From contig NZ_MVBC01000019.1 in assembly GCF_002007105.1 (NCBI RefSeq), positions 1-64,000 on the forward strand: a stretch of DNA of 64,000 nt, given 5' to 3'. Under the pieces are notes generated by a model. That model did no database searches, was not told the DNA's origin, and saw only the letters and a list, made by a program, of their open reading frames with translations. This document shows, one piece after another, positions 32,558 through 41,038 of the stretch. The translations under genes were made by a program, and so were the position numbers. Numbering within the stretch: the stretch's first letter is position 1; every line of letters starts with the position of its first letter. This stretch comes from Hymenobacter sp. CRA2 (lineage in GTDB: Bacteria; Bacteroidota; Bacteroidia; Cytophagales; Hymenobacteraceae).

Positions 32558-33373
32558 CTAGCTGTTGAGCACGTGGCGGATTTCCTGCAGGTCGAAAGAG
32601 CGCCGCTGACCGTTGGGCAACTCCACCACCAACTGCCCCAACTCAGTCACGTCCATAATTCGTCCGTTCAGCCGCTGACCCGCTACTTCAAAGGGGTGCC
32701 ATTCGTCGAAGCGGTAGAGCATTTGCAGGTAGGCTGCGCGCAGCGCCTCGTACTGCCCGGCGCGCAACTGCAGGTAGCGGCGCTCCAGGCTTTCGAGCAG
32801 GCGCGTGACCAGCGGCGCCAGCGCGTAGCTGCGCCCGGTCAGGCGGCTAAACGAAGTAGCCGTAGATACGCCGAATTGCGTTTGGTTAATATTTAATCCG
32901 ATACCGACCACGCTAAATTGAATTTGTGCGCCGCTTAGCGTGTTCTCAATCAGGATGCCACCCAGCTTCTGATCCTGGTAAAACAGGTCGTTGGGCCATT
33001 TCAGGCGCAGCGCAGGGTCGGGGCCGAGCAGGACAGCGGCCCAGTCGTGCACTCCCAGGGCCACGGCCAGGTTCAGGCGGAACTGGGCGGCGGCCGGCAG
33101 AAACGTCGGCCGCCAGACCACCGACAGGGTCAGGTTCTCGCCCGGCGCGGCTTCCCACTGGTTGCCCCGCTGGCCCCGGCCGGCCGTTTGGTGGTCTGTT
33201 ATGACGGTGCATCCATCCGTGGCGCGGTTTTGGACTAGCAGGTCCCGTGCCTCGGTGTTCGTGGAGCCGCATTCCGGCAACCATATGACCTGTTGGCCCG
33301 TGAAGAGCGTTTGGGGACTAATCGGCTCCACTTGTTTTTCGCTACTTTGTGTTGACAAACCTACTTTCCTCAC
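32558..33373 (-). CDS. birA: Biotin--[acetyl-CoA-carboxylase] ligase BirA
   Basis: The product has about 271 residues from a GTG at 33373; a TTG at 33358 is another candidate, and the frame runs to an ATG at 33481 inside the divergent rsfS gene. The biotin protein ligase motifs are present: GSTNTEARDLL, DHQTAGRGQRGNQWEA (biotinyl-AMP binding), LRLKWPNDLFYQDQKLGGIL and GIGLNINQ. The DNA-binding N-terminal domain of E. coli BirA is absent, so this is a group I ligase without repressor function. It attaches biotin to acetyl-CoA carboxylase in the cytoplasm. The start is uncertain because no ATG lies at the expected place. Confidence 0.88.
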   Translation of the reverse strand: MRKVGLSTQSSEKQVEPISPQTLFTGQQVIWLPECGSTNTEARDLLVQNRATDGCTVITDHQTAGRGQRGNQWEAAPGENLTLSVVWRPTFLPAAAQFRLNLAVALGVHDWAAVLLGPDPALRLKWPNDLFYQDQKLGGILIENTLSGAQIQFSVVGIGLNINQTQFGVSTATSFSRLTGRSYALAPLVTRLLESLERRYLQLRAGQYEALRAAYLQMLYRFDEWHPFEVAGQRLNGRIMDVTELGQLVVELPNGQRRSFDLQEIRHVLNS

Positions 33374-33760
33374 ATGAAAATTACCCCGGTTCGGCAGGAT
33401 TCGGACAACTTGGCAGAACTTGTCGTACGCGGCATGCAGGACAAAAAAGCTTCTGACATCGTCGTACTCAATCTTAAACACCTTAAAAACGCCGTTGCCG
33501 ATTACTTCGTCATCTGCTCGGCTTCTTCAGATACTCAGCTCGATGCCATTGCCCGCTCGGTAGAGGAAGAAGTAGAGAAGACCACAGGCCAGAACCCGTG
33601 GCAGAGCGAAGGCCGCCAAAACCGTGAGTGGGTGCTCTTGGACTACGTCGATGTAGTGGTTCACGTGTTCCTGCGCGACCGTCGTTCCTTCTACGCTCTG
33701 GAAGAGCTGTGGGGCGACGCCGAAATCTCCTATATCGAAGAGGAAACGGCCGTAAAGTAA
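33374..33760 (+). CDS. rsfS: Ribosomal silencing factor RsfS
   Basis: The 128-residue product matches RsfS (Iojap family) throughout: LAELVVRGMQDKKASDIVVL, ADYFVICSASSDTQLDAIA, GRQNREWVLLDYVDVVVHVF and YALEELWGDA. RsfS binds protein L14 and keeps the 50S subunit from joining 30S under poor growth conditions. It starts at the ATG at 33374, back to back with birA, and precedes ftsH on the same strand after 180 bases. The rsfS-ftsH neighbourhood is one I recall from several Bacteroidota. Lower GC at its 5' end fits a promoter-proximal region. Confidence 0.92.
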   Translation: MKITPVRQDSDNLAELVVRGMQDKKASDIVVLNLKHLKNAVADYFVICSASSDTQLDAIARSVEEEVEKTTGQNPWQSEGRQNREWVLLDYVDVVVHVFLRDRRSFYALEELWGDAEISYIEEETAVK

Positions 33761-33940
33761 GACGGTGCGGCCTGCTGCGGCGCGAAATTTTCGTCGTCGG
33801 TAAAATAAATCCATACTGGCTGCGTCAGCCCCTGCAGCAGGCCGTCCTATTGCCCCGCCGTTCCGGCTGCGGGGCCGAACAATCCGCCGTGGCGGCGTGT
33901 TCAGCCCAGTGTCTCCCTTCGTCGAAGACCTTTCTACTAC

Positions 33941-36070
33941 ATGCCAGATAACACTCCTTCTCCGAAAAAGAAAAAGCCCATGCTGCCCACGCCCGGTTCG
34001 CCGCGGCCCGGGGTGCAGCTATGGGTGCTGCTGGGGTTGGCGATACTCACGTTCGGGCTTTACTACCTGAGCAAGGGCAACACCGCCATGCAAATCAAGC
34101 AGCAACGCTTCGAGCAAATGCTGCTCGCCGGCGACGTGCGCGACGTAACGCTCGTCAATGACCAGCTGGTAGAAGTTACGCTCAACTCGCAGGCGCTGCA
34201 GAAGCCTGAATACCGTCAGCAGCTGCGCAACCGCGGACCGCTGGTCTCGGATCAGGGGCCGCACTACGCCTTCCGCGTCATTGACGGCAAGTCCTTCAAA
34301 GAAGATTTAGATAAGCTGCAGACCAATGTGCCGGCCGATCGGCGTGTGGGCCTGCAGGTCGACAGTCGAACGGGCTTTGGTGAAATCTTCACCGGCTGGG
34401 GCTTCTTTATCATCCTGCTGGTCGGCTTCTGGTTCCTGATGCGCCGCATGAGCGGCACTGGTGGTCCGGGCGGCCAGATCTTCAACATCGGTAAGTCGCG
34501 CGCGGCTCTCTTCGAGGGCGGCGACAAAGTGAAGGTCACCTTCAAGGACGTGGCCGGTTTGGAAGAAGCTAAAGAGGAAGTGCAGGAAATTGTGGAGTTC
34601 CTCAAGAACCCTTCGAAATTCACCATCCTCGGCGGTAAGATTCCCAAAGGTGCTCTGTTGGTCGGGCCTCCCGGTACCGGCAAAACCCTGCTGGCCAAAG
34701 CTGTAGCTGGGGAAGCCGACGTGCCCTTCTTCTCGCTGTCGGGCTCCGACTTCGTGGAAATGTTCGTCGGGGTAGGTGCTGCCCGTGTGCGCGACCTGTT
34801 CAAACAGGCCAAAGCCAAGGCGCCTTGCATCATCTTCATCGACGAAATTGACGCCATCGGCCGTAGCCGTTCGCGCGGCAACGTGCCCGGCGGCAACGAC
34901 GAACGGGAAAATACCCTGAACTCGCTGCTGGTGGAAATGGACGGTTTTGGTACCGACTCCGGCGTTATCATCCTTGCCGCTACCAACCGCCCCGACACGC
35001 TGGACTCGGCTTTGCTGCGCCCCGGCCGTTTCGACCGTCAGATCAGCGTTGATCCGCCAGACCTGAATGGCCGCACGGCCATCTTCCAAGTGCACTTGAA
35101 GCCGCTAACCCTGGCCCCCGACGTGGATGCCAAGCGTCTGTCGGCGCAGACTCCTGGTTTTGCCGGAGCAGAAATTGCCAACGTCTGCAACGAGGCCGCC
35201 CTCATTGCCGCTCGCCGCGACAAGAAGATGGTGACCATGCAGGACTTCCACGACGCTATTGACCGCGTTATTGGTGGCCTGGAAAAGAAGAACAAGATTA
35301 TCAGCCCCGAGGAAAAGAAAATCGTGGCTTACCACGAAGCCGGCCACGCCGTAGCAGGCTGGTTCCTCGAGCACGCTGAGCCCTTGGTGAAGGTGAGCAT
35401 TGTGCCCCGCGGCTACGCGGCCCTGGGCTACGCACAGTACCTGCCCCGCGAGCAGTTTCTGTACACCACCGAGCAGCTGCTGGACCAGATGTGCGTAACG
35501 CTGGGTGGCCGCGCGGCCGAAGACTTAGTGTTCGGCAAGATTTCGACCGGTGCCCTGTCGGACCTTGAAAGTATTACCAAGCGTGCCTACGGCATGGTGT
35601 CGGTGTACGGCATGAACGACAAGATTGGTAACGTGTCGTTCTATGACTCACAGGGACGCAACGAGTATGGCTTCTCCAAGCCTTATTCCGAGGCCACCGC
35701 TCAGACCATCGACGAGGAAGCTCGCAAGATGATTCAGGGTCAGTACGAGCGCACCAAGCAGCTACTCATTGACCGCCGAACGGAACTGGAAGCCGTAGCT
35801 CAAGAGCTACTGCGAAAAGAAGTGCTGCTGCAGGATGATCTGGAGCGCCTCGTAGGCAAGCGCCCGTTTGCTGTACCTACCGCCTATCAGGCCCACATGG
35901 AAGGTACTGACCGTAGCGAAACGCTTTCCGAGTGGCGCGAGGGGCACCCCAGCGGGGCGTCGCCGCTGCACCACGATGCACCGGAGCCGCCGCTGCCCGG
36001 CCTAGATGGCCCGGCCACGCCGGAGCCTAGCCTGCCAAGCGGAGCACCCGTATCGTCCGGCGCTCAGTAA
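33941..36070 (+). CDS. ftsH: ATP-dependent zinc metalloprotease FtsH
   Basis: The 709-residue inner-membrane protease has two membrane segments (about 27-43 and 152-168) around a periplasmic domain. The AAA module has Walker A G242-PPGTGKT, Walker B IIFIDE (D301, E302), and the second region of homology ([20 protein letters not shown]). The zinc site is H465-E-A-G-H469. It degrades misfolded membrane proteins and regulators such as LpxC in other bacteria. The C-terminal 70 residues are Pro/Gly/Ser-rich and probably disordered. A 21-bp perfect hairpin follows the stop. No missing motif was found. Confidence 0.95.
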   Translation: MPDNTPSPKKKKPMLPTPGSPRPGVQLWVLLGLAILTFGLYYLSKGNTAMQIKQQRFEQMLLAGDVRDVTLVNDQLVEVTLNSQALQKPEYRQQLRNRGPLVSDQGPHYAFRVIDGKSFKEDLDKLQTNVPADRRVGLQVDSRTGFGEIFTGWGFFIILLVGFWFLMRRMSGTGGPGGQIFNIGKSRAALFEGGDKVKVTFKDVAGLEEAKEEVQEIVEFLKNPSKFTILGGKIPKGALLVGPPGTGKTLLAKAVAGEADVPFFSLSGSDFVEMFVGVGAARVRDLFKQAKAKAPCIIFIDEIDAIGRSRSRGNVPGGNDERENTLNSLLVEMDGFGTDSGVIILAATNRPDTLDSALLRPGRFDRQISVDPPDLNGRTAIFQVHLKPLTLAPDVDAKRLSAQTPGFAGAEIANVCNEAALIAARRDKKMVTMQDFHDAIDRVIGGLEKKNKIISPEEKKIVAYHEAGHAVAGWFLEHAEPLVKVSIVPRGYAALGYAQYLPREQFLYTTEQLLDQMCVTLGGRAAEDLVFGKISTGALSDLESITKRAYGMVSVYGMNDKIGNVSFYDSQGRNEYGFSKPYSEATAQTIDEEARKMIQGQYERTKQLLIDRRTELEAVAQELLRKEVLLQDDLERLVGKRPFAVPTAYQAHMEGTDRSETLSEWREGHPSGASPLHHDAPEPPLPGLDGPATPEPSLPSGAPVSSGAQ

Positions 36071-36089
36071 AACATTGGGTACCTTCTGA

Positions 36090-36135
36090 CAAAGCCAACA
36101 GGCGCTGCTCCGTAGAGCAGCGCCTGTTGGCTTTG
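36090..36135 (+). terminator. Terminator of ftsH, 21-bp perfect stem
   Basis: Bases 36090-36110 (CAAAGCCAACAGGCGCTGC plus TC) are the perfect complement of 36115-36135 around loop CGTA. Confidence 0.8.
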
Positions 36136-36164
36136 TATACTGGCTGAGAATAAGGGGTAAACGC

Positions 36165-36196
36165 AAAAAAACCGCCGGTAAGACCTGCGGTTTTTC
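36165..36196. terminator. Second terminator-like hairpin
   Basis: AAAAACCGC (36166-36174) pairs with GCGGTTTTT (36187-36195). The A/T runs allow use on either strand; it may stop transcription from the minus-strand short frame at 36267-36446. Confidence 0.6.
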
Positions 36197-36266
36197 GACA
36201 CACCTATTGCAACAACCTATATGAGGAAAGCCTCTTGCGTGGCCAATCCCCGGATAGATGTACTTG

Positions 36267-36446
36267 TTAAGCCGGGCCCTCCAGGGAAGGAATCAGACCG
36301 ACTATTATATCTCCGATGCGCATGACGGAGCCAACGCGCAAGGCTTCTGCTACTTTGAGCTCATCTGCCAGCAGTACGCCATCAGTAGTGAGCAGGGGGC
36401 CGAGTTCAGCTACTTCCTCGAACCTAGTGGTAGTAGCGGTTGGCAT
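36267..36446 (-). CDS. Possible short hypothetical protein
   Basis: A 59-residue frame starts at the ATG at 36446 and reads MPTATTTRFEEVAELGPL..., ending IIVGLIPSLEGPA. The mix of charged and hydrophobic residues looks protein-like, and a hairpin terminator lies beyond its stop. A competing frame of 63 codons lies opposite (36258-36449) and looks less protein-like. No family is recognised. It may be chance or a remnant. Confidence 0.3.
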   Translation of the reverse strand: MPTATTTRFEEVAELGPLLTTDGVLLADELKVAEALRVGSVMRIGDIIVGLIPSLEGPA

Positions 36447-36694
36447 TAATACTAGGGCGAAAGAGTGGCGAACTTGACAATACAAGATTACCACCGCTTG
36501 AAGCGAATAGAAAGGAAAGAATACGTGTCTTTGTGACTAATATTTGACAGGATAATATAGGCCAAGCAAATTCGGTTAAACAGCTTTAAGACCGCATTTG
36601 TGCCTTTTATAGCTAATTCATTAGTTTATGGGTTATTTAAATTGATGCCGAAGTGCGGTATAAAACGCTTGAGTTTGTGACATACAAGTACTGC
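36447..36694. other. AT-rich non-coding stretch
   Basis: No gene is supported. Base composition is far more AT-rich than the window average. It lies downstream of the ABC transporter operon, but no clear hairpin terminator for that operon was found here. Confidence 0.4.
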
Positions 36695-37708
36695 TTAAGA
36701 AGTAAGCTCCTGTATTGTATGGACAGCCTTGCGTCTGAGCGTTAGTGTGTGTAGTGCTCCGATGGTAAAGGCTAAAGGCAGTACCCCAGCCAGAATTACC
36801 CACCATGCGGTAGGCTCTAAGCGGGCGTTGGCTAGCGTGCGTCCCCAGTTGGGCTGATCAGGTGGCAGGCCGATGCCTAAAAAGGCAAGTGTAGTTTGCA
36901 GGGCCAGGCAAAGGCTAAGGTTTAGGGGTAATACTGCTCGCAAGGCCGGCCAGGCGTTAGGCAGCAGATGATACCTCAGTAACCTGAAGTCAGAGTACCC
37001 GGCTGCGCGTCCGGCTTCGATGTAAGGTTGAGAACGGAGTTGGGCTATCTGAGCGCGAACGAGACGGGCCGTTCCCGGCCAGCACGTAAGAACCAATAAG
37101 AAGATCAGCCAGGGTTTTGAAGGGGGCTGAGCCGCCGCAAGTACCACAACGATAACAAGGCGTGGCACGGAGGTAAGAAAGGCTGCTGCCGACTGGACCA
37201 GTTGATCCAAGGGCAAAGGCCAACTGGCGCGTAAAGCAGGGGTGAGGTATACCAAGCCGGTACCGGCAACAATGCCAAGCAGCCACCATGGCAAAGCAGC
37301 CGGTGAAGTAATCAGCGTCCCGCCCAGGCCCAGCGCCAGTATCAGCCATGCTGCTTTGCGTACCCGCAGACGGTGATTATGCCAATAGCCGGCTGCCGCT
37401 CCGAGCCCAGTGCCCAGCGTTGAAGCCAGAACCGCCGCTGGCGCACCGACGGTAATCAGTTGTTGAGCGCCGGCGAGGATATCAGCTAGTACGTCGCGGC
37501 CGAAGGGGTCGGTGCCCAGCCAATGCAATCGGGAGGGTGGCTGGCTCAGTGCGTCCAAGTTGGCCAGTGGTTTGGGCCAGATACCTGGCCAGCAGAACGG
37601 AAGCACGCCCATCAGCACCAGCGCTACCAGCCAGGCCACTGTTATGCGCTGCAGAACGGGATGCCGCTGCTGACTCAAGACCTTAGGAAGTTTGGTGGCG
37701 TGGATCAA
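36695..37708 (-). CDS. ABC transporter permease, DppC/OppC-like
   Basis: The 337-residue product begins at a TTG (37708), or at another TTG at 37678; no ATG is near the N-terminus. The OppC-type opening LHWLGTDPFGRDVLADILAGAQQ is present at about 61-83, then five or more membrane spans and the inner-membrane component motif EAGRAAGYSDFRLLRYHLLPNAWP (EAA loop, split here only for reading) at about 230-253. It forms half of the channel of a peptide or nickel importer in the inner membrane. It overlaps the DppB-like gene by 26 bases. The ATPase subunits are not in the window. Confidence 0.88.
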   Translation of the reverse strand: MIHATKLPKVLSQQRHPVLQRITVAWLVALVLMGVLPFCWPGIWPKPLANLDALSQPPSRLHWLGTDPFGRDVLADILAGAQQLITVGAPAAVLASTLGTGLGAAAGYWHNHRLRVRKAAWLILALGLGGTLITSPAALPWWLLGIVAGTGLVYLTPALRASWPLPLDQLVQSAAAFLTSVPRLVIVVVLAAAQPPSKPWLIFLLVLTCWPGTARLVRAQIAQLRSQPYIEAGRAAGYSDFRLLRYHLLPNAWPALRAVLPLNLSLCLALQTTLAFLGIGLPPDQPNWGRTLANARLEPTAWWVILAGVLPLAFTIGALHTLTLRRKAVHTIQELTS

Positions 37709-38684
37709 TCCACATGTTGGCTACGTCAGCTAGTAGCCAAGCTGCCAGCCGCGTGAAAGCAATCAGCCAGATGCCACCTACCAGCACGGGCAGGTCGCGC
37801 GCCGCTGCGGCTTCAGCCAATAGCCGCCCCATGCCGGGCAAGGCGAAAAGAACCTCGACCACCACCGCTCCCGCCACTACGCCCGGGAGTAAGTCACCGC
37901 AGCGTGTGATGAATACGGGTAGCGCATTGGGCAGAATATGGCGCCGCCAGAGGAGGGCACTGCTGACGCCTTTGGCCCGGGCCGTGGCGACGTAAGGCTG
38001 AAGGCTCTGCTGGTGAAGCGCCGCGGCAGTGGGCAGCAGGATGCCGGGTATGCTTACCAAAGTGAGGGTGAGTGCAGGCAGTGCCAAATGATATGCCGTG
38101 CTCCACAACGAGGCGTGTTCATCGGAGCCCAGCCCGTACGCAGGAAACAGCGGCCAGAAATCAGGGTTGGCAAAAAGTAGAAGCAACAACAGGCCAATGG
38201 CGAAAAGGGGGAAAGAATCCACCAGGTAAGCTACGTTGCTGTACCAGCGGAGCGTGCGTTCGGTGCGGGCGGCCCGTAAGGCCAGTAGCAAGGCCAGGAA
38301 GATGGAAAGCAGTAATGCGCTGCCGGTCAGGGGAAGCGTAACGCCCAAGGCTTCCCGCAGGTGCGTCATTACGCTGACGCCGTCCCGAAAGGAAGTGCCT
38401 AACTGCCCGCGTATCAACTGGTTCAGCCACTCGTGGTACTGGTTGGGGGTACCGTACCAACGCCAAGGCAGTACTCGGCAGTAAAACAGCGGAACGGACA
38501 AGCCAAGACGTTGGCGGTACAGACTTTCCGCTTCCTGGCGAAAGTTCTGGCGGCTCAGCGCCGTGTCAGACAACAGCTGTGGCTGACCTGTTTCGAGGCC
38601 GCGCGTCAGCAGGAACACAACTGATGTAATCAGCCAGGCCGTAAACAGGGTGCGTCCAAGGCGCCACGCCAATATTTGCATCAT
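37683..38684 (-). CDS. ABC transporter permease, DppB/OppB-like
   Basis: The 333-residue product starts at one of two adjacent ATG codons (38684 or 38681) right after the stop of the upstream gene; the frame is open further but that part overlaps it. The N-terminal membrane segment (LGRTLFTAWLITSVVFLLTRG) and the LGTSFRDGVSVMTHLREALGVTLPL region are typical of OppB-type permeases, as is the EAA loop ARAKGVSSALLWRRHILPNALP. Periplasm-facing channel partner of the DppC-like protein. Order substrate-binding protein, B, C with a 4-base gap and a 26-base overlap shows one operon. Confidence 0.88.
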   Translation of the reverse strand: MMQILAWRLGRTLFTAWLITSVVFLLTRGLETGQPQLLSDTALSRQNFRQEAESLYRQRLGLSVPLFYCRVLPWRWYGTPNQYHEWLNQLIRGQLGTSFRDGVSVMTHLREALGVTLPLTGSALLLSIFLALLLALRAARTERTLRWYSNVAYLVDSFPLFAIGLLLLLLFANPDFWPLFPAYGLGSDEHASLWSTAYHLALPALTLTLVSIPGILLPTAAALHQQSLQPYVATARAKGVSSALLWRRHILPNALPVFITRCGDLLPGVVAGAVVVEVLFALPGMGRLLAEAAAARDLPVLVGGIWLIAFTRLAAWLLADVANMWIDPRHQTS

Positions 38685-38688
38685 CGGG

Positions 38689-40425
38689 CTAGCGCTCAGC
38701 GGCAGCGTTGACCTGCAGGGACCCGATGTCGTAGCCGGGCTCGACTCCGCTGGGCCGCACGGAGCCAAGGCGCTTGGCTACTACTAGCCGGTTGGGCTCG
38801 AAGAATAAGGGTATCAAGGGGCTTTCCTGATACAGCAACGTTTGCAGCTTGCGCAGCAGGCGGGCCTTGCTCGTGGAGTCTTCGGTAGCGACAATGGCCT
38901 CGAGCAGGCGGTCGGAATACGCCGTACCGAAACGGGTATGGTTGACGCCGCCTTCGCCAATGCTGCTCGTATGCAGCAGCGGGCGCAGATCGTACGAGAA
39001 AGGGTTGCCGTAGAGCGTGAGCAAGCACAAGTCGAACTCGCCGCTGCGCCGCTGTCTGGATAGTAAGCCAGGCTCCGTGGGCTGAAGCGTGACGGGTACG
39101 CCGATTTGCTGCGCTGCTTGCTGAAAGAGCAATGCGATGGTTTCGTAAGTCCGCTCGCCGGCGGCGTACGCCATGCGCACTTGCAACGGCTGCGCAGTGC
39201 CCGCGCGCTGCCACCCCGCGGGTGTGCGTCGCCAGCCATCCTGCTGGAGGAGCTGTGCCGCCTGGGCCGGCGAAAACGAAATCAGCGGGAGACTATCCTG
39301 ATACACCCACTTTTCCCGCGGGTTGATGAGGCTCACCGTGCGCTGCCCCTGCCCGTATTGCGTAGCCTTAAGCAGCCGGTCCACATCCAGGAGGCGGCTC
39401 AGGGCCTGCCGCGTGCCGGCGGTGCGTAGCGCCGATTGGCGCGTATTGATGGCTAACACCACGACCCGGTACGACGCGGGCGTAAAGAACTGGAACAGCC
39501 CACTAGCTTCTCGCCGAAGCCGCGCAAACTCCGGGCCCGGCATGTTCGGATAAACGTCCAGGTCGCCCCGGCGCAGAGCGAGTGAGGCCGTTGCGTTGTC
39601 CGGCACGATATGAAACTCGACGCGCCGCGGACGGGCCAAAAGGGGCGGAGTAGCGTTCGGCAAGCGGTCGGCCCACCATTGAGGCTTACGTTCCAGCGTC
39701 AGGCGCTGGCCGGTTTGCCAGGACACCAGCTGGTAAGGACCGCTGCCGCGCAATACGCGCGGGTCGCGCCAGCGCGCCGGCTCGTTGAAGGTTTGGGCAA
39801 AAGCTCGTACCGCCGGCAGAAGGCCGATAGTGCTGTCGCCGGAAGTCAACTGCGGTAGTGATACCTGCCGCAATAAGGAGTCCGGATCGAGCAGGTACGG
39901 CGGCATGATGGGGAAATCCCCGCTGGCCGTTACATACTCGGGGGTGAAACCCTGACACACGAAGGTAAAGCTGCGTGGGTCGCGGGTGTCAAGCTGTACG
40001 TCCTGGATGAAGCTGAAGGCACTGCGCTGGCTTTCGTTAGGCAGCCCGGGGCAGTTGAGCAGCTTCAGCGAAAACAGGACGTCGCGCGCCAAGACGGGCT
40101 TGCCATTATCCCAAGTGGCTTCCGGACGCAGGCGGTAACTGAGGAAAGTGCGTGCACCTTCGCGCCGGACGGTGGGCAGAGCTGTGGCCAACCAGGGAAC
40201 GTAGCTACGACGCGGGCCATCAACGGCTAGCAGGCTTTGGTAAAGTAAGTTGTTGATTTGTACGGCGTACGCATTAGGCAGCGTCACCGGGTTCAACGAC
40301 TCAGGGTCACGGGGCCAGCATACCCTTACCGGAGTATTGGCCAGTTGATTGGAGGAAGGAGACGTACATCCTGCTGCGGCCAGTAAGCCGTACATCAGCA
40401 GTCGTAGCGCGGCGGATCGGAGCAT
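38689..40425 (-). CDS. ABC transporter substrate-binding lipoprotein, family 5 (peptide-type)
   Basis: The 578-residue product has a lipoprotein signal with Cys20 (LLAAAGC). The SBP family 5 fold is shown by DPESLNPVTLPNAYAVQINN, LYQSLLAVDG, the conserved LRPEATWDNGKPVLARDVLF, and the late YQESPLIPLFFEPNRLVV. These proteins bind peptides, nickel or other small ligands in the periplasm and pass them to Dpp/Opp permeases. The first gene of the operon; a Thr-rich small gene lies upstream on the same strand. The ligand cannot be inferred. Confidence 0.88.
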   Translation of the reverse strand: MLRSAALRLLMYGLLAAAGCTSPSSNQLANTPVRVCWPRDPESLNPVTLPNAYAVQINNLLYQSLLAVDGPRRSYVPWLATALPTVRREGARTFLSYRLRPEATWDNGKPVLARDVLFSLKLLNCPGLPNESQRSAFSFIQDVQLDTRDPRSFTFVCQGFTPEYVTASGDFPIMPPYLLDPDSLLRQVSLPQLTSGDSTIGLLPAVRAFAQTFNEPARWRDPRVLRGSGPYQLVSWQTGQRLTLERKPQWWADRLPNATPPLLARPRRVEFHIVPDNATASLALRRGDLDVYPNMPGPEFARLRREASGLFQFFTPASYRVVVLAINTRQSALRTAGTRQALSRLLDVDRLLKATQYGQGQRTVSLINPREKWVYQDSLPLISFSPAQAAQLLQQDGWRRTPAGWQRAGTAQPLQVRMAYAAGERTYETIALLFQQAAQQIGVPVTLQPTEPGLLSRQRRSGEFDLCLLTLYGNPFSYDLRPLLHTSSIGEGGVNHTRFGTAYSDRLLEAIVATEDSTSKARLLRKLQTLLYQESPLIPLFFEPNRLVVAKRLGSVRPSGVEPGYDIGSLQVNAAAER

Positions 40426-40491
40426 GGATCAGGAACTCACCTGCGTAAGTAAGCCCGCCAAGATACCGAACACTGCCAGAAAACGCCGCAA

Positions 40492-40680
40492 TTAGTGGCC
40501 TTCGCCCCAGCCGTGGCCGCCGGCTTCCGTCGAAGTAGTAGTGGTGGGGGGAGTGGTGCCCGTGGTCGTAGTGGTGGTCGTGGTAGACGGCTCCGTGCTA
40601 GCAGAGGCCATCGTTTGGGCCGGGGCGGTGCCGAACAGGGTGTTGAATTGAATCAGGGCGGCAATGAGCAGTTCCATCAT
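40492..40680 (-). CDS. Small Thr-rich hypothetical protein
   Basis: The 62-residue product has a hydrophobic start (MMELLIAALIQFNTLFGTAPAQ) that could be a signal or membrane anchor. Residues about 31-50 are nearly all Thr with a GTTPP break, and the end is Gly/His-rich (GGHGWGEGH). No family is recognised. The mature part could be an O-glycosylated or metal-binding tail, which is a guess. It lies 66 bases upstream of the transporter operon on the same strand. The threonine run comes from a simple ACC/ACT repeat, so chance coding is possible. Confidence 0.45.
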   Translation of the reverse strand: MMELLIAALIQFNTLFGTAPAQTMASASTEPSTTTTTTTTGTTPPTTTTSTEAGGHGWGEGH

Positions 40681-41038
40681 GGCTTTGGAGTTTTGGGCGT
40701 GTCAAATGTTTGATTGACACAAAGTTGTGGCCATGACCGGTGTCCGGTAAAGGAAAGAGTTACGTTGCCTGTGACTATAACTTATACCCGCTCATTATAA
40801 CTGGAATTGCCCATTATAGGCCTAAACAGTACTTTGTCGGTATAAACACAGTATTACACTGTGTTACTTTAGCCGGAGTGTGACGTAATAGGGCTGCTAA
40901 GGGTCTTTTTTTCACATTACAAATGTCTCACTTACAAGGCTTAGTGCATAGGAACGACCAAAAGCTTCTGTGACACGTTATTGCGTGCGCAGATAGCTTT
41001 AAATTGTGGGCGTATGTGCTGTTTTACCGGATTGGAAG
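40681..41038. other. AT-rich divergent intergenic region
   Basis: This separates minus-strand small gene 40492-40680 from the plus-strand gene at 41039. It is AT-rich and promoter-like on both sides; TAGCTTTA at 40994-41001 is one base off TAnnTTTG. No open frame appears real. Confidence 0.45.

Larger units (their letters stand above)
36071..36266. other. Double-terminator intergenic region
   Basis: Two separate hairpins follow ftsH, at 36090-36135 and 36165-36196. Nothing between them is long enough to code for a protein. Confidence 0.5.

Noticed and set aside
40571-40625. Simple ACC/ACT-type repeat as a phase-variable tract
   Set aside because: The repeat is irregular and not a homopolymer or perfect short unit, so slipped-strand switching is not supported.
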